Origin: Ornithinimicrobium sp. CNJ-824
GTDB taxonomy: Bacteria; Actinomycetota; Actinomycetes; Actinomycetales; Dermatophilaceae
Reading direction: 5' to 3'
Assembly (NCBI RefSeq): GCF_001942405.1
Contig: NZ_MKKA01000016.1
Coordinates: 1 to 52,967 of the forward strand
DNA length: 52,967 nt
Part shown: positions 24,969 to 33,373 of the stretch, piece after piece
How the letters are laid out: each line of letters starts with the position of its first letter
Position numbering within the stretch: position 1 is the first letter of the stretch
The notes under the pieces: model-generated
Database searches by the model: none
Told to the model about the DNA's origin: nothing
What the model saw: the letters and a program-made list of their open reading frames with translations, nothing else
Translations under genes and position numbers: made by a program

Positions 24969-26361
24969 GGTCACGCCCCGCCCCGTGGCCCCGCCCTCGG
25001 GCGCGCCGTCCCTCAGCACGAACTCGGTGACGACGTCCTCGCCCAGCACCCACCGACGGGCGGCCGGCCGCAGCGCGTCGGCCAGCCGGTCGGTCCCGCC
25101 GACCCGCAGGCCGGGGACGCCGTCCCCGATGAGCACGGGGGCCGTGGTGAGGAACAGCCGGTCGACGGCACCCGCCTCGACGAACGCCGAGACCAGGCGC
25201 CCGCCCCCCTCGACGAGCACCCGGGTCAGCCCGCGAGCCGCGAGCAGGTCCAGGACCTGGTGGGGAGCCATCGGACCGTCGTCCTCCCAGCGGACGACCT
25301 CGACGTGGTCGGCGAGCCCGTCGGGGACCTCGACCTCCGGCCCGACCACCCACAGGGTCGCGGCGGCGCCGTCGGTGAGGGTGGCGGTGTCCTGCGGCAG
25401 GACGCCCCGCGGGTCGAGCACGACGCGGACGGGGTTGTCGCCGGGGACCGCCCGGACGGTGAGCCGGGCGTCGTCCGCGGCCACGGTGGCGGCGCCCACG
25501 ACGACGGCGTCCACGAGCGCGCGCAGACGGTGGAGGTGCTCGCGGTCGGCGTCGCCGGTGACGTACTCCGCGTCGCCGGTCCGGCTGGCGATGAACCCGT
25601 CGATGCTCTGCCCGAGCTGGGCCAGCACCAGGGGCGCCGCGCGCCGCCCGCGACCAGCGGGCCGTAGCGGTCGGCCAGCACCCCGTCGGAGGCACCCGGC
25701 CGGCCAGGAGCAGCTGCCACTCGTCGAGGGCGTCCCGGTCGTGCCCCATCCGCTCGCGCTTGGTCTCCAGGTAGCGCTCGTTCTCCGGCCGCGTCGGCAC
25801 GATGAGCGGCCGCCGCTCCTCGATGGTGATGCCGAGGCCGGTCAGCGCCTGCTCCTTGGCCGGGTTGGACGACAGCAGGCGCACCGACCGCACGCCGAGG
25901 TCGGCGAGCATCGCGGCGGACTGGTCGTAGGTCCGGGCGTCGGCCGGGTGCCCGAGGCGCAGGTTGGCGTCGACGGTGTCGACCCCGGCGTCCTGCAGCT
26001 CGTAGGCACGCAGCTTCTCGGCCAGGCCGATGCCGCGCCCCTCGTGCCCGCGGACGTAGACCACCGCGCCGCGGCCCTCCTGCGCGATGAGGTGCAGCGC
26101 GTGCTGGAGCTGCTCGCCGCAGTCGCACCGCCGCGAGCCCAGGGCGTCCCCGGTGAGGCACTCGGAGTGGACGCGCACGAGCGGGGCCGGGGCGTCCACG
26201 GGGTCGTCGTCGTGGATGCCGACGCTGACGACGACGTGCTCCTCGCCGGTGTCGTCCCGGTAGGCCGTCATCCGGAAGGTCCCGTGCCGGGTGGGCAGCA
26301 CGGTGTCCGCCATGCGCTCGATCATGGCGAAGCGGTCCTCGGAGACGGGATCCATCGACAT
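24882..26361 (-). pseudogene. GTP cyclohydrolase II fused to RibD-type reductase, two frameshifts in this sequence
   Basis: From ATG 26361 the N-terminal ~215 residues are GTP cyclohydrolase II. VRVHSECLTGDALGS then the CDC zinc Cys residues, YVRGHEGRGIGL, DTVDANLRLG and LLSSNPAKEQAL are all present. Near 25691 and again near 25640 one base is missing. Across both, the frame resumes with LVLAQLGQSIDGFIASRTG, the start of a RibD C-terminal (dihydrofolate-reductase-like) domain ending near LVEGGGRLVSAF and VGGTDRL. Together they would open GTP and reduce the pyrimidine product, the first steps toward riboflavin or a related compound. The tail overlaps the convergent methyltransferase gene. Confidence 0.75.
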
Positions 26362-26367
26362 CCGGCC

Positions 26368-26373
26368 AGTATC
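26368..26373 (-). promoter_or_regulatory. Candidate -10 box GATACT, leaderless start of the RibA-RibD gene
   Basis: Minus-strand GATACT ends 6 nt before ATG 26361. It matches the consensus less well than its peers but sits at the same distance. Confidence 0.35.
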
Positions 26374-26392
26374 TCGCGAGGCCGGGGGCCGC

Positions 26393-27100
26393 TCACGCCG
26401 GACCGTCCCCCGGGGTATGCAGCAGCTCCCCCAGGTCGGCGACCACGGCCCGGGCCCCGGCCGCCAGGAGGTCGTCGCGTCGCTGCGCGTCCTGGGCCAC
26501 GCCGACGACCGGGACACCGGCGGCGTCGCCGGCCAGGACGTCGGTGACCGAGTCGCCGAGGAAGACGGAGGGCAGCTGCACCGTGACCTGGGCCAGCGCC
26601 CGCAGGAGCAGGTCGGGGGCGGGCTTGAGGTCGTCGGTGCGGCCGGCCGTGCGGCCGTGCACCCCGTCGAGCCGGGCGGTCAGCCCCGGCACGTGCCGGT
26701 CGAGCACGGCGGGAACGACGCCCGGGTCGTTGTTGGTGACGACGAAGACACGGGCCGACCGGGCCAGCGCCTCGTCGAGGAACTCCAGGGCCCCCGGCTG
26801 GAGCGGGGCCGTCCGCGCGGCCTCGAGCTCGATGCGGGTCACCACGTCGGCGGCGTCGCCAGCGACCTGCGGCGCGTGCTCGCCGATCATCCGCAGCACC
26901 TGCACGTGGTCCGGCTCGTCCCCCAGCACCGGGGCGAGGTGGGCACCGGCGCGCTCCACGGCATACCGGCGCAGGTCCGCCGACACCTCCAGCCAGGTGG
27001 TGCCGGGGAAGATCCGGGCGAGGGGCCCGTCGAAGTCGACGAGCAGCACGTCGGCGCCGTCGACGACGGCCCTGGCACGGTCGTTCTGGGGGTTCGTCAC
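26393..27100 (-). CDS. HAD family hydrolase (phosphatase-like)
   Basis: 235 residues from GTG 27100. DVLLVDFDGPLARIFPG is motif I (DxDGP), FVVTNND motif II, DDLKPAPDLLL motif III with Lys, and FLGDSVTDVLAG motif IV. This is a complete Cof/PGP-like HAD active site with a helical cap. Substrate unknown. GTG 27100 is supported by TAGTCT 7 nt upstream. It lies 31 bp downstream of the RibA-RibD start on the same strand but is read from its own promoter. Confidence 0.82.
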   Translation of the reverse strand: MTNPQNDRARAVVDGADVLLVDFDGPLARIFPGTTWLEVSADLRRYAVERAGAHLAPVLGDEPDHVQVLRMIGEHAPQVAGDAADVVTRIELEAARTAPLQPGALEFLDEALARSARVFVVTNNDPGVVPAVLDRHVPGLTARLDGVHGRTAGRTDDLKPAPDLLLRALAQVTVQLPSVFLGDSVTDVLAGDAAGVPVVGVAQDAQRRDDLLAAGARAVVADLGELLHTPGDGPA

Positions 27101-27107
27101 CCCGCCG

Positions 27108-27113
27108 AGACTA
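27108..27113 (-). promoter_or_regulatory. -10 box TAGTCT, leaderless start of the HAD gene
   Basis: Minus-strand TAGTCT ends 7 nt before GTG 27100 and decides that start. Confidence 0.5.
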
Positions 27114-27152
27114 GACGGGCGGGCTCGGGTGGCTCGGCCCACGTCCTGTGCG

Positions 27153-27344
27153 TGACACGCCGGGACGGCCTGTGCAAGAACCGTGCCCCAGCACGCGACA
27201 CGCCGCAGCGCCGGCTGCACGGTGCGCGACACGCCGGGACGGGGGTGGCAGACGCCCGAGCGCCGGCTGCACGGTGCGCGACACGCCGGGACGGGGGTGG
27301 CAGACGCCCGAGCGCCGGCTGCACAGTGCGCGACACGCCGGGAG
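27153..27344. repeat. 52-bp tandem repeat array upstream of the osmoprotectant transporter operon
   Basis: Units begin at 27207, 27259 and 27311 (exact 52-bp period). The first two are identical over nearly the whole unit and the third diverges after 27343. Two further partial units lie to the left. The word GACACGCCG occurs five times (27154, 27197, 27228, 27280, 27332). Each unit also carries GCCGGCTGCAC. The array fills the divergent region between a HAD gene and the ABC operon, ending about 20 bp before the -10 box. Confidence 0.85.
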
Positions 27345-27365
27345 GCCGGAGGGCGACCCAGCCGA

Positions 27366-27371
27366 TAGCGT
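27366..27371 (+). promoter_or_regulatory. -10 box TAGCGT of the osmoprotectant operon
   Basis: TAGCGT ends 8 nt before ATG 27380, with no Shine-Dalgarno sequence. The repeat array lies directly upstream, so regulators bound there would touch the promoter. Confidence 0.5.
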
Positions 27372-27379
27372 CTGACCCC

Positions 27380-28483
27380 ATGATCCGGTTCGAGGACGTC
27401 ACCAAGAGGTATGCCGACGGCACCGTCGCCGTCGACGACCTGTCGCTGGAGGTGCCGCGCGGCGGGATCACCGTCCTCGTCGGGCCCTCCGGCTGCGGCA
27501 AGACGACCAGCCTGCGGATGATCAACCGGATGGTCGAGCCGACGTCCGGCCGGATCCTGCTCGAGGGCGAGGACATCTCCCAGCGCCCGGCGGCCCAGCT
27601 GAGGCGGCACATCGGCTACGTCATCCAGCACGCCGGCCTCTTCCCCCACCGCACCGTGCTGGCCAACGTCATGACCGTGCCGCGGCTGCTCGGCTGGGAC
27701 CGCGGGAAGGCGCGCGCGGCGGCGATCGAGGCGATCGAGAAGGTCGGCCTCACCCAGGACCAGGCCAAGCGCTACCCCGCGCAGCTCTCCGGCGGCCAGC
27801 AGCAGCGGGTCGGGGTGGCGCGGGCGCTCGCCGGCGACCCCACCGTGGTGCTCATGGACGAGCCGTTCAGCGCGGTCGACCCGATCGTCCGCGGCGACCT
27901 GCAGGCCGAGGTCCGCCGCCTGCAGCAGGACCTGGGCATCACGATCGTCATGGTGACCCACGACATCGACGAGGCGCTCACGCTGGGCGACAAGATCGCG
28001 GTGATGGGCTACGGCGGGCACCTGGCCCAGTTCGCCTCCCCGGCCGAGCTGCTGGCCGAGCCGGCCGACGACTTCGTCGCGGACTTCGTGGGCAAGGACC
28101 GCGGCTACCGGGCGCTGAGCTTCGCCGCCCCCGACGTGGCCGTGCGTCCGGAGCGGACCGTGCGCGTGGGCGAGAACGTGGCGGCCGGGTCCGGCTGGGT
28201 GCTGGTCGCCGACGACGAGGGTATGCCGCAGGGCTGGGTCGACGTCGCCGGCTGGGGCGGTCCGGTGCCGGCCGAGAAGGTCCGGCGGTTCGGCACCGTC
28301 GCCGAGGCCGGCGCGAGCGCCCGGACGCTGCTGGACGCGGCGCTGTCCTCGCCGAGCGGGCGGGGCGTGGTCGTCGAGGACGGGCACCTCGTGGGCACCG
28401 TTACCGCGGACCAGGTGCTCGCCGCGATGCGTCGCGAGGGCCACGTGGCCACCCCGCCGGGCAGCCCGGAGGAGGCCCCGTGA
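27380..28483 (+). CDS. opuCA: Glycine betaine/osmoprotectant ABC transporter ATP-binding protein
   Basis: 367 residues. Walker A GPSGCGKTT (about residues 35-43), LSGGQQQRVGVARAL as signature motif, VVLMDEPFSAVD as Walker B, and THD as the H-loop. The N-terminus and the 100-residue C-terminal extension with CBS-like segments (VVVEDGHLVGTVTADQVL) are typical of the OpuCA/ProV type. It energises import of compatible solutes. The next gene starts inside the stop codon (GTGA), so the first three genes are coupled. Confidence 0.92.
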   Translation: MIRFEDVTKRYADGTVAVDDLSLEVPRGGITVLVGPSGCGKTTSLRMINRMVEPTSGRILLEGEDISQRPAAQLRRHIGYVIQHAGLFPHRTVLANVMTVPRLLGWDRGKARAAAIEAIEKVGLTQDQAKRYPAQLSGGQQQRVGVARALAGDPTVVLMDEPFSAVDPIVRGDLQAEVRRLQQDLGITIVMVTHDIDEALTLGDKIAVMGYGGHLAQFASPAELLAEPADDFVADFVGKDRGYRALSFAAPDVAVRPERTVRVGENVAAGSGWVLVADDEGMPQGWVDVAGWGGPVPAEKVRRFGTVAEAGASARTLLDAALSSPSGRGVVVEDGHLVGTVTADQVLAAMRREGHVATPPGSPEEAP

Positions 28484-29121
28484 TCGGCGGCGTCGCCTGG
28501 GAGACGCTGGGCGAGCTGACGCTGCGTCACCTCTACCTGGCGGGGGTGCCGCTGCTGCTGGGGCTGCTCGTCAGCCTGCCCCTGGGGTGGCTGGCCGCGC
28601 GCAGCCGCTGGCTGCAGACCCCTGTCGTGGCCGGCACCTCGCTGCTCTACACGATCCCCTCGCTGGCGCTGTTCATCATGCTGCCGCTGATCCTGGGCAC
28701 CCGGATCCTCGACGACGCCAACGTGCTGGTCGCGATGACCCTCTACACGGTCGCCCTGCTGACCCGCACGGTCGCCGACGGGTTCGGCTCGGTGCCGGGG
28801 CACGTGCGTCAGGCCGCGACCGCGATGGGCTACGGCGAGCTGCGCCGGGTCGTGTCGGTCGACCTGCCGCTGGCGGTGCCGGTCATCACCGCGGGCCTGC
28901 GGGTCGCCGCGGTCAGCAACGTCTCGATCGTCTCCATCGCCGCCCTCATCGGCGTCAGCCAGCTGGGGATGCTGTTCACCGACGGGTTCAACCGCAACGC
29001 GATGGGCCCGATCGTCGTCGGGGTGCTCGCCTGCGTGGTGCTAGCGGTGACCCTCGACGCGGCGATCGCCGGTCTGTCCAAGGTGCTGACCCCCTGGCTG
29101 CGGAGCGGGGCGGGCGCATGA
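28480..29121 (+). CDS. opuCB: Osmoprotectant ABC transporter permease
   Basis: 213 residues from GTG 28480. Five to six membrane helices; TAMGYGELRRVVSVDLPLAVP is the EAA-loop that contacts the ATPase. LLYTIPSLALFIMLPLIL is a conserved helix of OpuCB-type permeases. It starts in the stop of the ATPase gene and overlaps the next permease by ATGA. It forms a heterodimeric channel with that protein. Confidence 0.9.
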   Translation: MIGGVAWETLGELTLRHLYLAGVPLLLGLLVSLPLGWLAARSRWLQTPVVAGTSLLYTIPSLALFIMLPLILGTRILDDANVLVAMTLYTVALLTRTVADGFGSVPGHVRQAATAMGYGELRRVVSVDLPLAVPVITAGLRVAAVSNVSIVSIAALIGVSQLGMLFTDGFNRNAMGPIVVGVLACVVLAVTLDAAIAGLSKVLTPWLRSGAGA

Positions 29122-29807
29122 TCGGCCAGACCTTCCAGTGGCTCCTGGACCCGGCGAACTGGACCGGCCAGGGCGGCATCCTCGCCCAGTCGCTGGCCCA
29201 CCTGCGCTACTCCTTCCTCGCCCTCCTGGCGGCCGCGGCCGTCGCCGTCCCGATCGGCCTGTGGGTCGGGCACACCGGGCGGCTGCGCTGGCTGGCCGTC
29301 AACCTCACCGGCGCCTTCCGGGCCATCCCCTCGCTCGGTGTGCTGTTCATCGCCGTGCTGCTCCTCCTGCCCCGTCTGCGCGGGGAGTGGGCCTACGAGG
29401 CGCCCGCGCTCATCGTCCTCGTGCTCCTGGCGATCCCGCCGATCCTGTCGGGCACCTACGCCGGCGTCCAGGCCACCGACCCGGCGGCCCGGGACGCAGC
29501 CCGCGGGATGGGGATGACCGGCGCCCAGGTGCTCCGCCAGGTCGAGGTGCCCGGCGCGCTGCCGCTCATCATGTCCGGGCTGCGGTCGGCGATGCTGCAG
29601 ATCATCGGCACGGCCACCATCGCCGCGATCGTGGGGCTGGGCGGGCTGGGCCGGTTCCTCATCGACGGCCAGGCCAGCCGCGACTACGCGATGATGGCCG
29701 GCGGCTCGATCGCCGTCGCCGCCCTGGCGCTCCTCGTCGACCAGGTCCTGGCGCTCGTCCAGCGGGCCGCCGTCTCGCCGGGGCTGCGCCACGCCTCCGC
29801 CGGGTAG
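29118..29807 (+). CDS. opuCD: Osmoprotectant ABC transporter permease
   Basis: 229 residues with about six helices; ATG 29118 overlaps the previous stop. FRAIPSLGVLFIAVLLL and the EAA-loop ARGMGMTGAQVLRQVEVPGALP mark the second OpuC-type permease. TATIAAIVGLGGLGRFL follows as in the family. The operon then continues with a HAD gene that has its own -10 box, before the substrate-binding protein. Confidence 0.9.
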   Translation: MIGQTFQWLLDPANWTGQGGILAQSLAHLRYSFLALLAAAAVAVPIGLWVGHTGRLRWLAVNLTGAFRAIPSLGVLFIAVLLLLPRLRGEWAYEAPALIVLVLLAIPPILSGTYAGVQATDPAARDAARGMGMTGAQVLRQVEVPGALPLIMSGLRSAMLQIIGTATIAAIVGLGGLGRFLIDGQASRDYAMMAGGSIAVAALALLVDQVLALVQRAAVSPGLRHASAG

Positions 29808-29808
29808 C

Positions 29809-29814
29809 CACAAT
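29809..29814 (+). promoter_or_regulatory. -10-like box CACAAT, leaderless start
   Basis: CACAAT ends 6 nt before ATG 29821. It is the same hexamer as upstream of ATG 21560. Confidence 0.4.
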
Positions 29815-29820
29815 GGCCCC

Positions 29821-30453
29821 ATGAGATCTGTCATCTGGGACCTCGGCGGCACCCTCGTCGACAGCTACCCCGACGTCGACCGGGCGCTGGCCGTCGCCGT
29901 CCACGGCGAGGACGCGGTGGGCGAGGACGAGCTGCGCGAGGTCGCCGGGCTCACCCGCGTCTCCAGCGGCCACGCGATCGAGACGCTGGCCCGCCGGCAC
30001 GGCGTCCCCGAGACCCGGCTGCGCACGGCATACGAGAGGACCAAGGAGACCTGGCGCACCGACCCCCCTCCCGCCGTGGCCGGGGCGCACGAGGTGCTGG
30101 CGGCGGTGACGGCGGCGGGCGGGCTCAACCTCGTCGCGACCCACCGCGACCGGGAGAGCGCGACGCAGCTGCTGCGCACCCTCGACCTGGACGTGGACGA
30201 CATGGTTTGCGCCCCCGACGGCTTCGCCCGCAAGCCCGACCCGGAGATGCCGCTGGAGCTGCTGCGCCGACACGGGCTCGACGCCGCCGACGTCCTGGCC
30301 GTCGGCGACCGCCCCGGCGACGTGGCGGCGGCGCTCGCGGCCGGGATCCCCGGCGTCCTGCTGGAGACGCCCGGGATCCCGCTGGACGCCCCCGACGCCC
30401 GCCGGATCACCGACCTGCGCGAGGTCCTCGGGATCCTGGGGCTCCCCGCCTGA
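29821..30453 (+). CDS. HAD family hydrolase with a DLGGT motif, inside the osmoprotectant locus
   Basis: 210 residues. Motif I reads WDLGGTLVDS: the nucleophile Asp is present, but the second Asp (general acid) is Gly. VATHRD stands for motif II, ARKPDPEMP gives the motif III Lys, and LAVGDRPGDVAAAL gives motif IV. This DxGGT variant recurs in a phosphoglycolate-phosphatase-like subgroup and may alter activity. It lies between the transporter permease and the substrate-binding protein and has its own leaderless start. Confidence 0.8.
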   Translation: MRSVIWDLGGTLVDSYPDVDRALAVAVHGEDAVGEDELREVAGLTRVSSGHAIETLARRHGVPETRLRTAYERTKETWRTDPPPAVAGAHEVLAAVTAAGGLNLVATHRDRESATQLLRTLDLDVDDMVCAPDGFARKPDPEMPLELLRRHGLDAADVLAVGDRPGDVAAALAAGIPGVLLETPGIPLDAPDARRITDLREVLGILGLPA

Positions 30454-30517
30454 GGAGCCGCGCGGAGCCTGCTGTGGCACGCTGGTCCCCGACATCCACC
30501 ACCGCGGAGGAACCCTG

Positions 30518-31492
30518 ATGAAGCGCAGCTCGATCCTGGCCCTGACCGTCGCCGCCCTGGTCCCGCTGAGCGCCTGCGGCGGCGGCGGAGACCCGCTGGA
30601 CGCCGAGACCCCCGAGAGCGAGGGCTCGGCCGAGGACGGCGGCTCCACCGACGACGACGGCTCGACCGACGACGCGGCTGCGGGGGGTGGTGACGTCGGC
30701 GAGGTCGTCGTCGGCTCGGCCAACTTCCCCGAGAACGTCCTGCTCGCGGAGATCTACGCCGGCGCGCTCTCCGACGCCGGCGTCGAGGTGTCCACCACGC
30801 TCAACATCGGCAGCCGCGAGACCTACATGGCCGGCCTGGAGGACGGGTCGATCGACCTCATCCCGGAGTACACCGGCGGCCTGGCCACCTACCTCAACCC
30901 CGAGATCACCGTGACCTCCTCCGAGGAGGTCCTCGCCGAGGCGCAGGAGAACCTGCCGGACGGGCTGCAGCTGCTGCAGATCAGCGAGGCCGAGGACAAG
31001 GACTCCCTCGTCGTCACCAGCGAGACCGCCGACGAGCTCGGGCTGACCTCCATCGCCGACCTCGAGCCGCACGCCGGGGAGCTGGTCCTCGGCGGGCCGC
31101 CGGAGTTCGAGTCACGTCCCAACGGCGTCGACGGCCTGCGCGAGGTCTACGGGCTGGAGTTCGCGCAGTTCCGCTCGCTGTCGGCCGGGGCCACCCTGAC
31201 CGTCCAGTCGCTGGTCAACGGCCAGGTCGACGTGGCCAACATCTTCACCACCGACCCGGCGATCGAGGAGAACGACCTCGTCGTGCTCGAGGACCCCGAG
31301 TCGCTCTTCGCCGCGCAGAACGTCGTGCCGCTCATCAGCACCGAGAAGGTCAACGGCACGGTGGAGGAGGCGCTCAACGAGGTCTCCGACGCGCTGACGA
31401 CCGAGAACCTCACCGAGATGATGGTCCAGGTCGTCACCGATGGCCAGGACCCGGCAGAGGTGGCCCGCGAGTTCCTCGACGAGAACCTCTGA
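30518..31492 (+). CDS. opuCC: Osmoprotectant ABC transporter substrate-binding lipoprotein
   Basis: 324 residues. Signal peptide with lipobox LSAC (Cys about 20), then an acidic Ser/Gly/Asp linker to about residue 58. GSANFPENVLLAEIYAGAL and IGSRETYMAGLEDGSIDLIPEYTG are the ligand-binding signature of OpuAC/OsmF-type proteins. QSLVNGQVDVANIFTTDPAIEEN follows. It captures betaine-like solutes outside the membrane. ATG 30518 has GGAGG six bases upstream. It is separated from the permeases by the HAD gene, an unusual order. Confidence 0.9.
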   Translation: MKRSSILALTVAALVPLSACGGGGDPLDAETPESEGSAEDGGSTDDDGSTDDAAAGGGDVGEVVVGSANFPENVLLAEIYAGALSDAGVEVSTTLNIGSRETYMAGLEDGSIDLIPEYTGGLATYLNPEITVTSSEEVLAEAQENLPDGLQLLQISEAEDKDSLVVTSETADELGLTSIADLEPHAGELVLGGPPEFESRPNGVDGLREVYGLEFAQFRSLSAGATLTVQSLVNGQVDVANIFTTDPAIEENDLVVLEDPESLFAAQNVVPLISTEKVNGTVEEALNEVSDALTTENLTEMMVQVVTDGQDPAEVAREFLDENL

Positions 31493-31499
31493 CCCGACG

Positions 31500-32234
31500 G
31501 TGAACCCGGTTCGTGAGGTCGCCGACGAGCTCCGCGACTTCGTCGAGGCGGCGCTGGTCAAGCCGGTCCCCGGCCGGTCCGAGGACCCGCCGGAGGTCGT
31601 CCGGCGCCGCCGCGTGGTCGTCGTCCTCACCCTGGCCGTCGGCGCCGTGCTGCTGTGGTGGTCGCTGTCGCTGCCCCCGGGCGACCCGACGTTCTACTAC
31701 GGCACGGCGGTCCTCGCGGTCGTGTGGGCCGGGGGAGCCTTCGCCTCGGGCCCGCTGCGCCGCGGCCGCGCCAACACCCGCGAGGGCACCCACTACGTCG
31801 TCCCGGTCGTACAGCCCATCGCCCTGGGCGTGCTGCTGCTGGCGTTCTTCCTCGCCGGGGCGCTGCTCGTCTCGCGGGTCCCCCTGCTGGCCGAGCCCGT
31901 CGAGGGCCTGCTCGACCACGCCCGCGCCGGGGTGCTGTGGGTGGTCCTGGTCATCACCGTCTTCAACGGGGTCGCCGAGGAGCTCTTCTTCCGCGGGGCC
32001 CTCTACGCCGCCCTGCCCCGGCACTGGGCGGTCGTCGGCAACGTCGTCGTGTATGCCGTGGTGACGGTCGCCGTCGGCGTGCCCCTCCTCGTCTTCGCCG
32101 CCGTGCTCATCGGGGTCGTCTGCTCCCTGCAGCGCCGGGTCACCGGCGGCGTGCTGGCCCCGATCATCACCCACATCACCTGGTCCGCCGGCATGCTGCT
32201 CCTCCTGCCACCCCTGATGTCCCTGCTGCGCTGA
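31500..32234 (+). CDS. CPBP family intramembrane metalloprotease (CAAX protease-like)
   Basis: 244 residues from GTG 31500, eight bases after the previous stop. About six helices. VAEELFFRGALYAAL carries the EExxxR motif and LAPIITHITWSAG the HxxxN/H-type second motif of CPBP (Abi) proteases, which lie in the membrane. The N-terminal 50 residues are soluble and basic. Possible roles include protein processing. The link to the osmoprotectant operon is only positional. Confidence 0.85.
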   Translation: MNPVREVADELRDFVEAALVKPVPGRSEDPPEVVRRRRVVVVLTLAVGAVLLWWSLSLPPGDPTFYYGTAVLAVVWAGGAFASGPLRRGRANTREGTHYVVPVVQPIALGVLLLAFFLAGALLVSRVPLLAEPVEGLLDHARAGVLWVVLVITVFNGVAEELFFRGALYAALPRHWAVVGNVVVYAVVTVAVGVPLLVFAAVLIGVVCSLQRRVTGGVLAPIITHITWSAGMLLLLPPLMSLLR

Positions 32235-32268
32235 CACCGCATACTCCCTCCTCCCACCTGGAGTCCCG

Positions 32269-33339
32269 ATGACCGAGCACGCCGCACCCGCCCCGACCGA
32301 CCTCGACGCCGACCTGCTCGGCGGACCGCCCGGACCCGGCTCCCTCGCGCTCGTCACGGGGGCGACCGGCTACATCGGCGGCCTGCTCGTGCCGCGGCTG
32401 CTCGACGCCGGCTACCGGGTGCGCGTGCTGACCCGCTCGGCCGGCCGGCTGACCGAGGACTGGGCCGACCGGGTCGAGGTCGTCGAGGGCGACGCCCAGG
32501 ACGCCGACGACGTGCGCCGGGCGATGGAGGGGGTGGCGGTCGCCTACTACCTGCTCCACTCGATGGACGGGGAGGGTGACTTCCGGGAGCGGGACCGGCG
32601 GATGGCCCGCACGTTCGCCTCGGCGGCGCTGGCCGCGGGCGTCTCGCGGCTGGTCTACCTCTCCGGCCTGCACCCCGACGGCGAGCTGTCCTCGCACCTG
32701 GCCTCGCGGGTCGAGGTCGGGGACATCCTGCTCGACTCCGGCGTCCCGACCGCCGTGCTGCAGGCGGCCGTGGTCATCGGCGAGGGGTCGGTGAGCTTCC
32801 AGATGCTGCGCTACCTCACCGGTCGGCTGCCGGCCATGGTCGCGCCGAAGTGGCTGCACAACCGCATCCAGCCGATCGCGATCGACGACGTCCTGCACTA
32901 CCTCGTCGGCGCGGCCTCCCTGCCGGCGGACGTCGACCGGACCTTCGACATCGGCGGGCCCGACGTGCTGACCTACGAGGAGATGATGCAGGCCTTCGCC
33001 GAGGTCACCGGCATGCGCCGGCGGTTCATCGTCACGCTGCCCGTGCTGACGCCGTGGCTGGCGGGGCACTGGGTCGGCCTGGTGACCCCGGTGGCCTCGG
33101 GGGTGGCCAAGCCGCTCGTCGGGTCGCTCGTGCACGAGGTGGTGTGCAAGGAGGACGACATCGTCGAGCTGGTCGGCGAGCCCGAGGGTGGGCGCACGCC
33201 CTACCGCGAGGCGGTGCGGCTGGCGATGGCCGACGCCTCGCCGGACCCGGTCCGCGAGATCGGCCCGAAGGTCGCGGCCGGCGTGGGTGCGGGTATGGGG
33301 CTGCTCGCCCTCGGGAAGGCGCTCGCCCGGAGGCGGTGA
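32269..33339 (+). CDS. NAD(P)H-binding, NmrA/YbjT-like atypical SDR protein
   Basis: 356 residues. ALVTGATGYIGGLLVPRLL near residue 27 is the TGxxGxxG motif of the atypical SDRs. LLHSMDGEGDF and RLVYLSGLHP fit the YbjT/NmrA-like subgroup, which lacks the YxxxK catalytic pair. The C-terminal part (MRRRFIVTLPVLTPWLAGHW) may associate with the membrane. ATG 32269 has GGAG six bases upstream. Convergent with the B12-type regulator. Such proteins often occur near light- or redox-response genes, but the role here is unknown. Confidence 0.8.
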   Translation: MTEHAAPAPTDLDADLLGGPPGPGSLALVTGATGYIGGLLVPRLLDAGYRVRVLTRSAGRLTEDWADRVEVVEGDAQDADDVRRAMEGVAVAYYLLHSMDGEGDFRERDRRMARTFASAALAAGVSRLVYLSGLHPDGELSSHLASRVEVGDILLDSGVPTAVLQAAVVIGEGSVSFQMLRYLTGRLPAMVAPKWLHNRIQPIAIDDVLHYLVGAASLPADVDRTFDIGGPDVLTYEEMMQAFAEVTGMRRRFIVTLPVLTPWLAGHWVGLVTPVASGVAKPLVGSLVHEVVCKEDDIVELVGEPEGGRTPYREAVRLAMADASPDPVREIGPKVAAGVGAGMGLLALGKALARRR

Positions 33340-33373
33340 CGCCCCGAAGGGCGGTGACGCCGGGGCCGGCGGG

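Noticed and set aside
27153..27344. CRISPR array
   Set aside because: The repeats are directly tandem with a 52-bp period and no unique spacers, and no cas genes are near.
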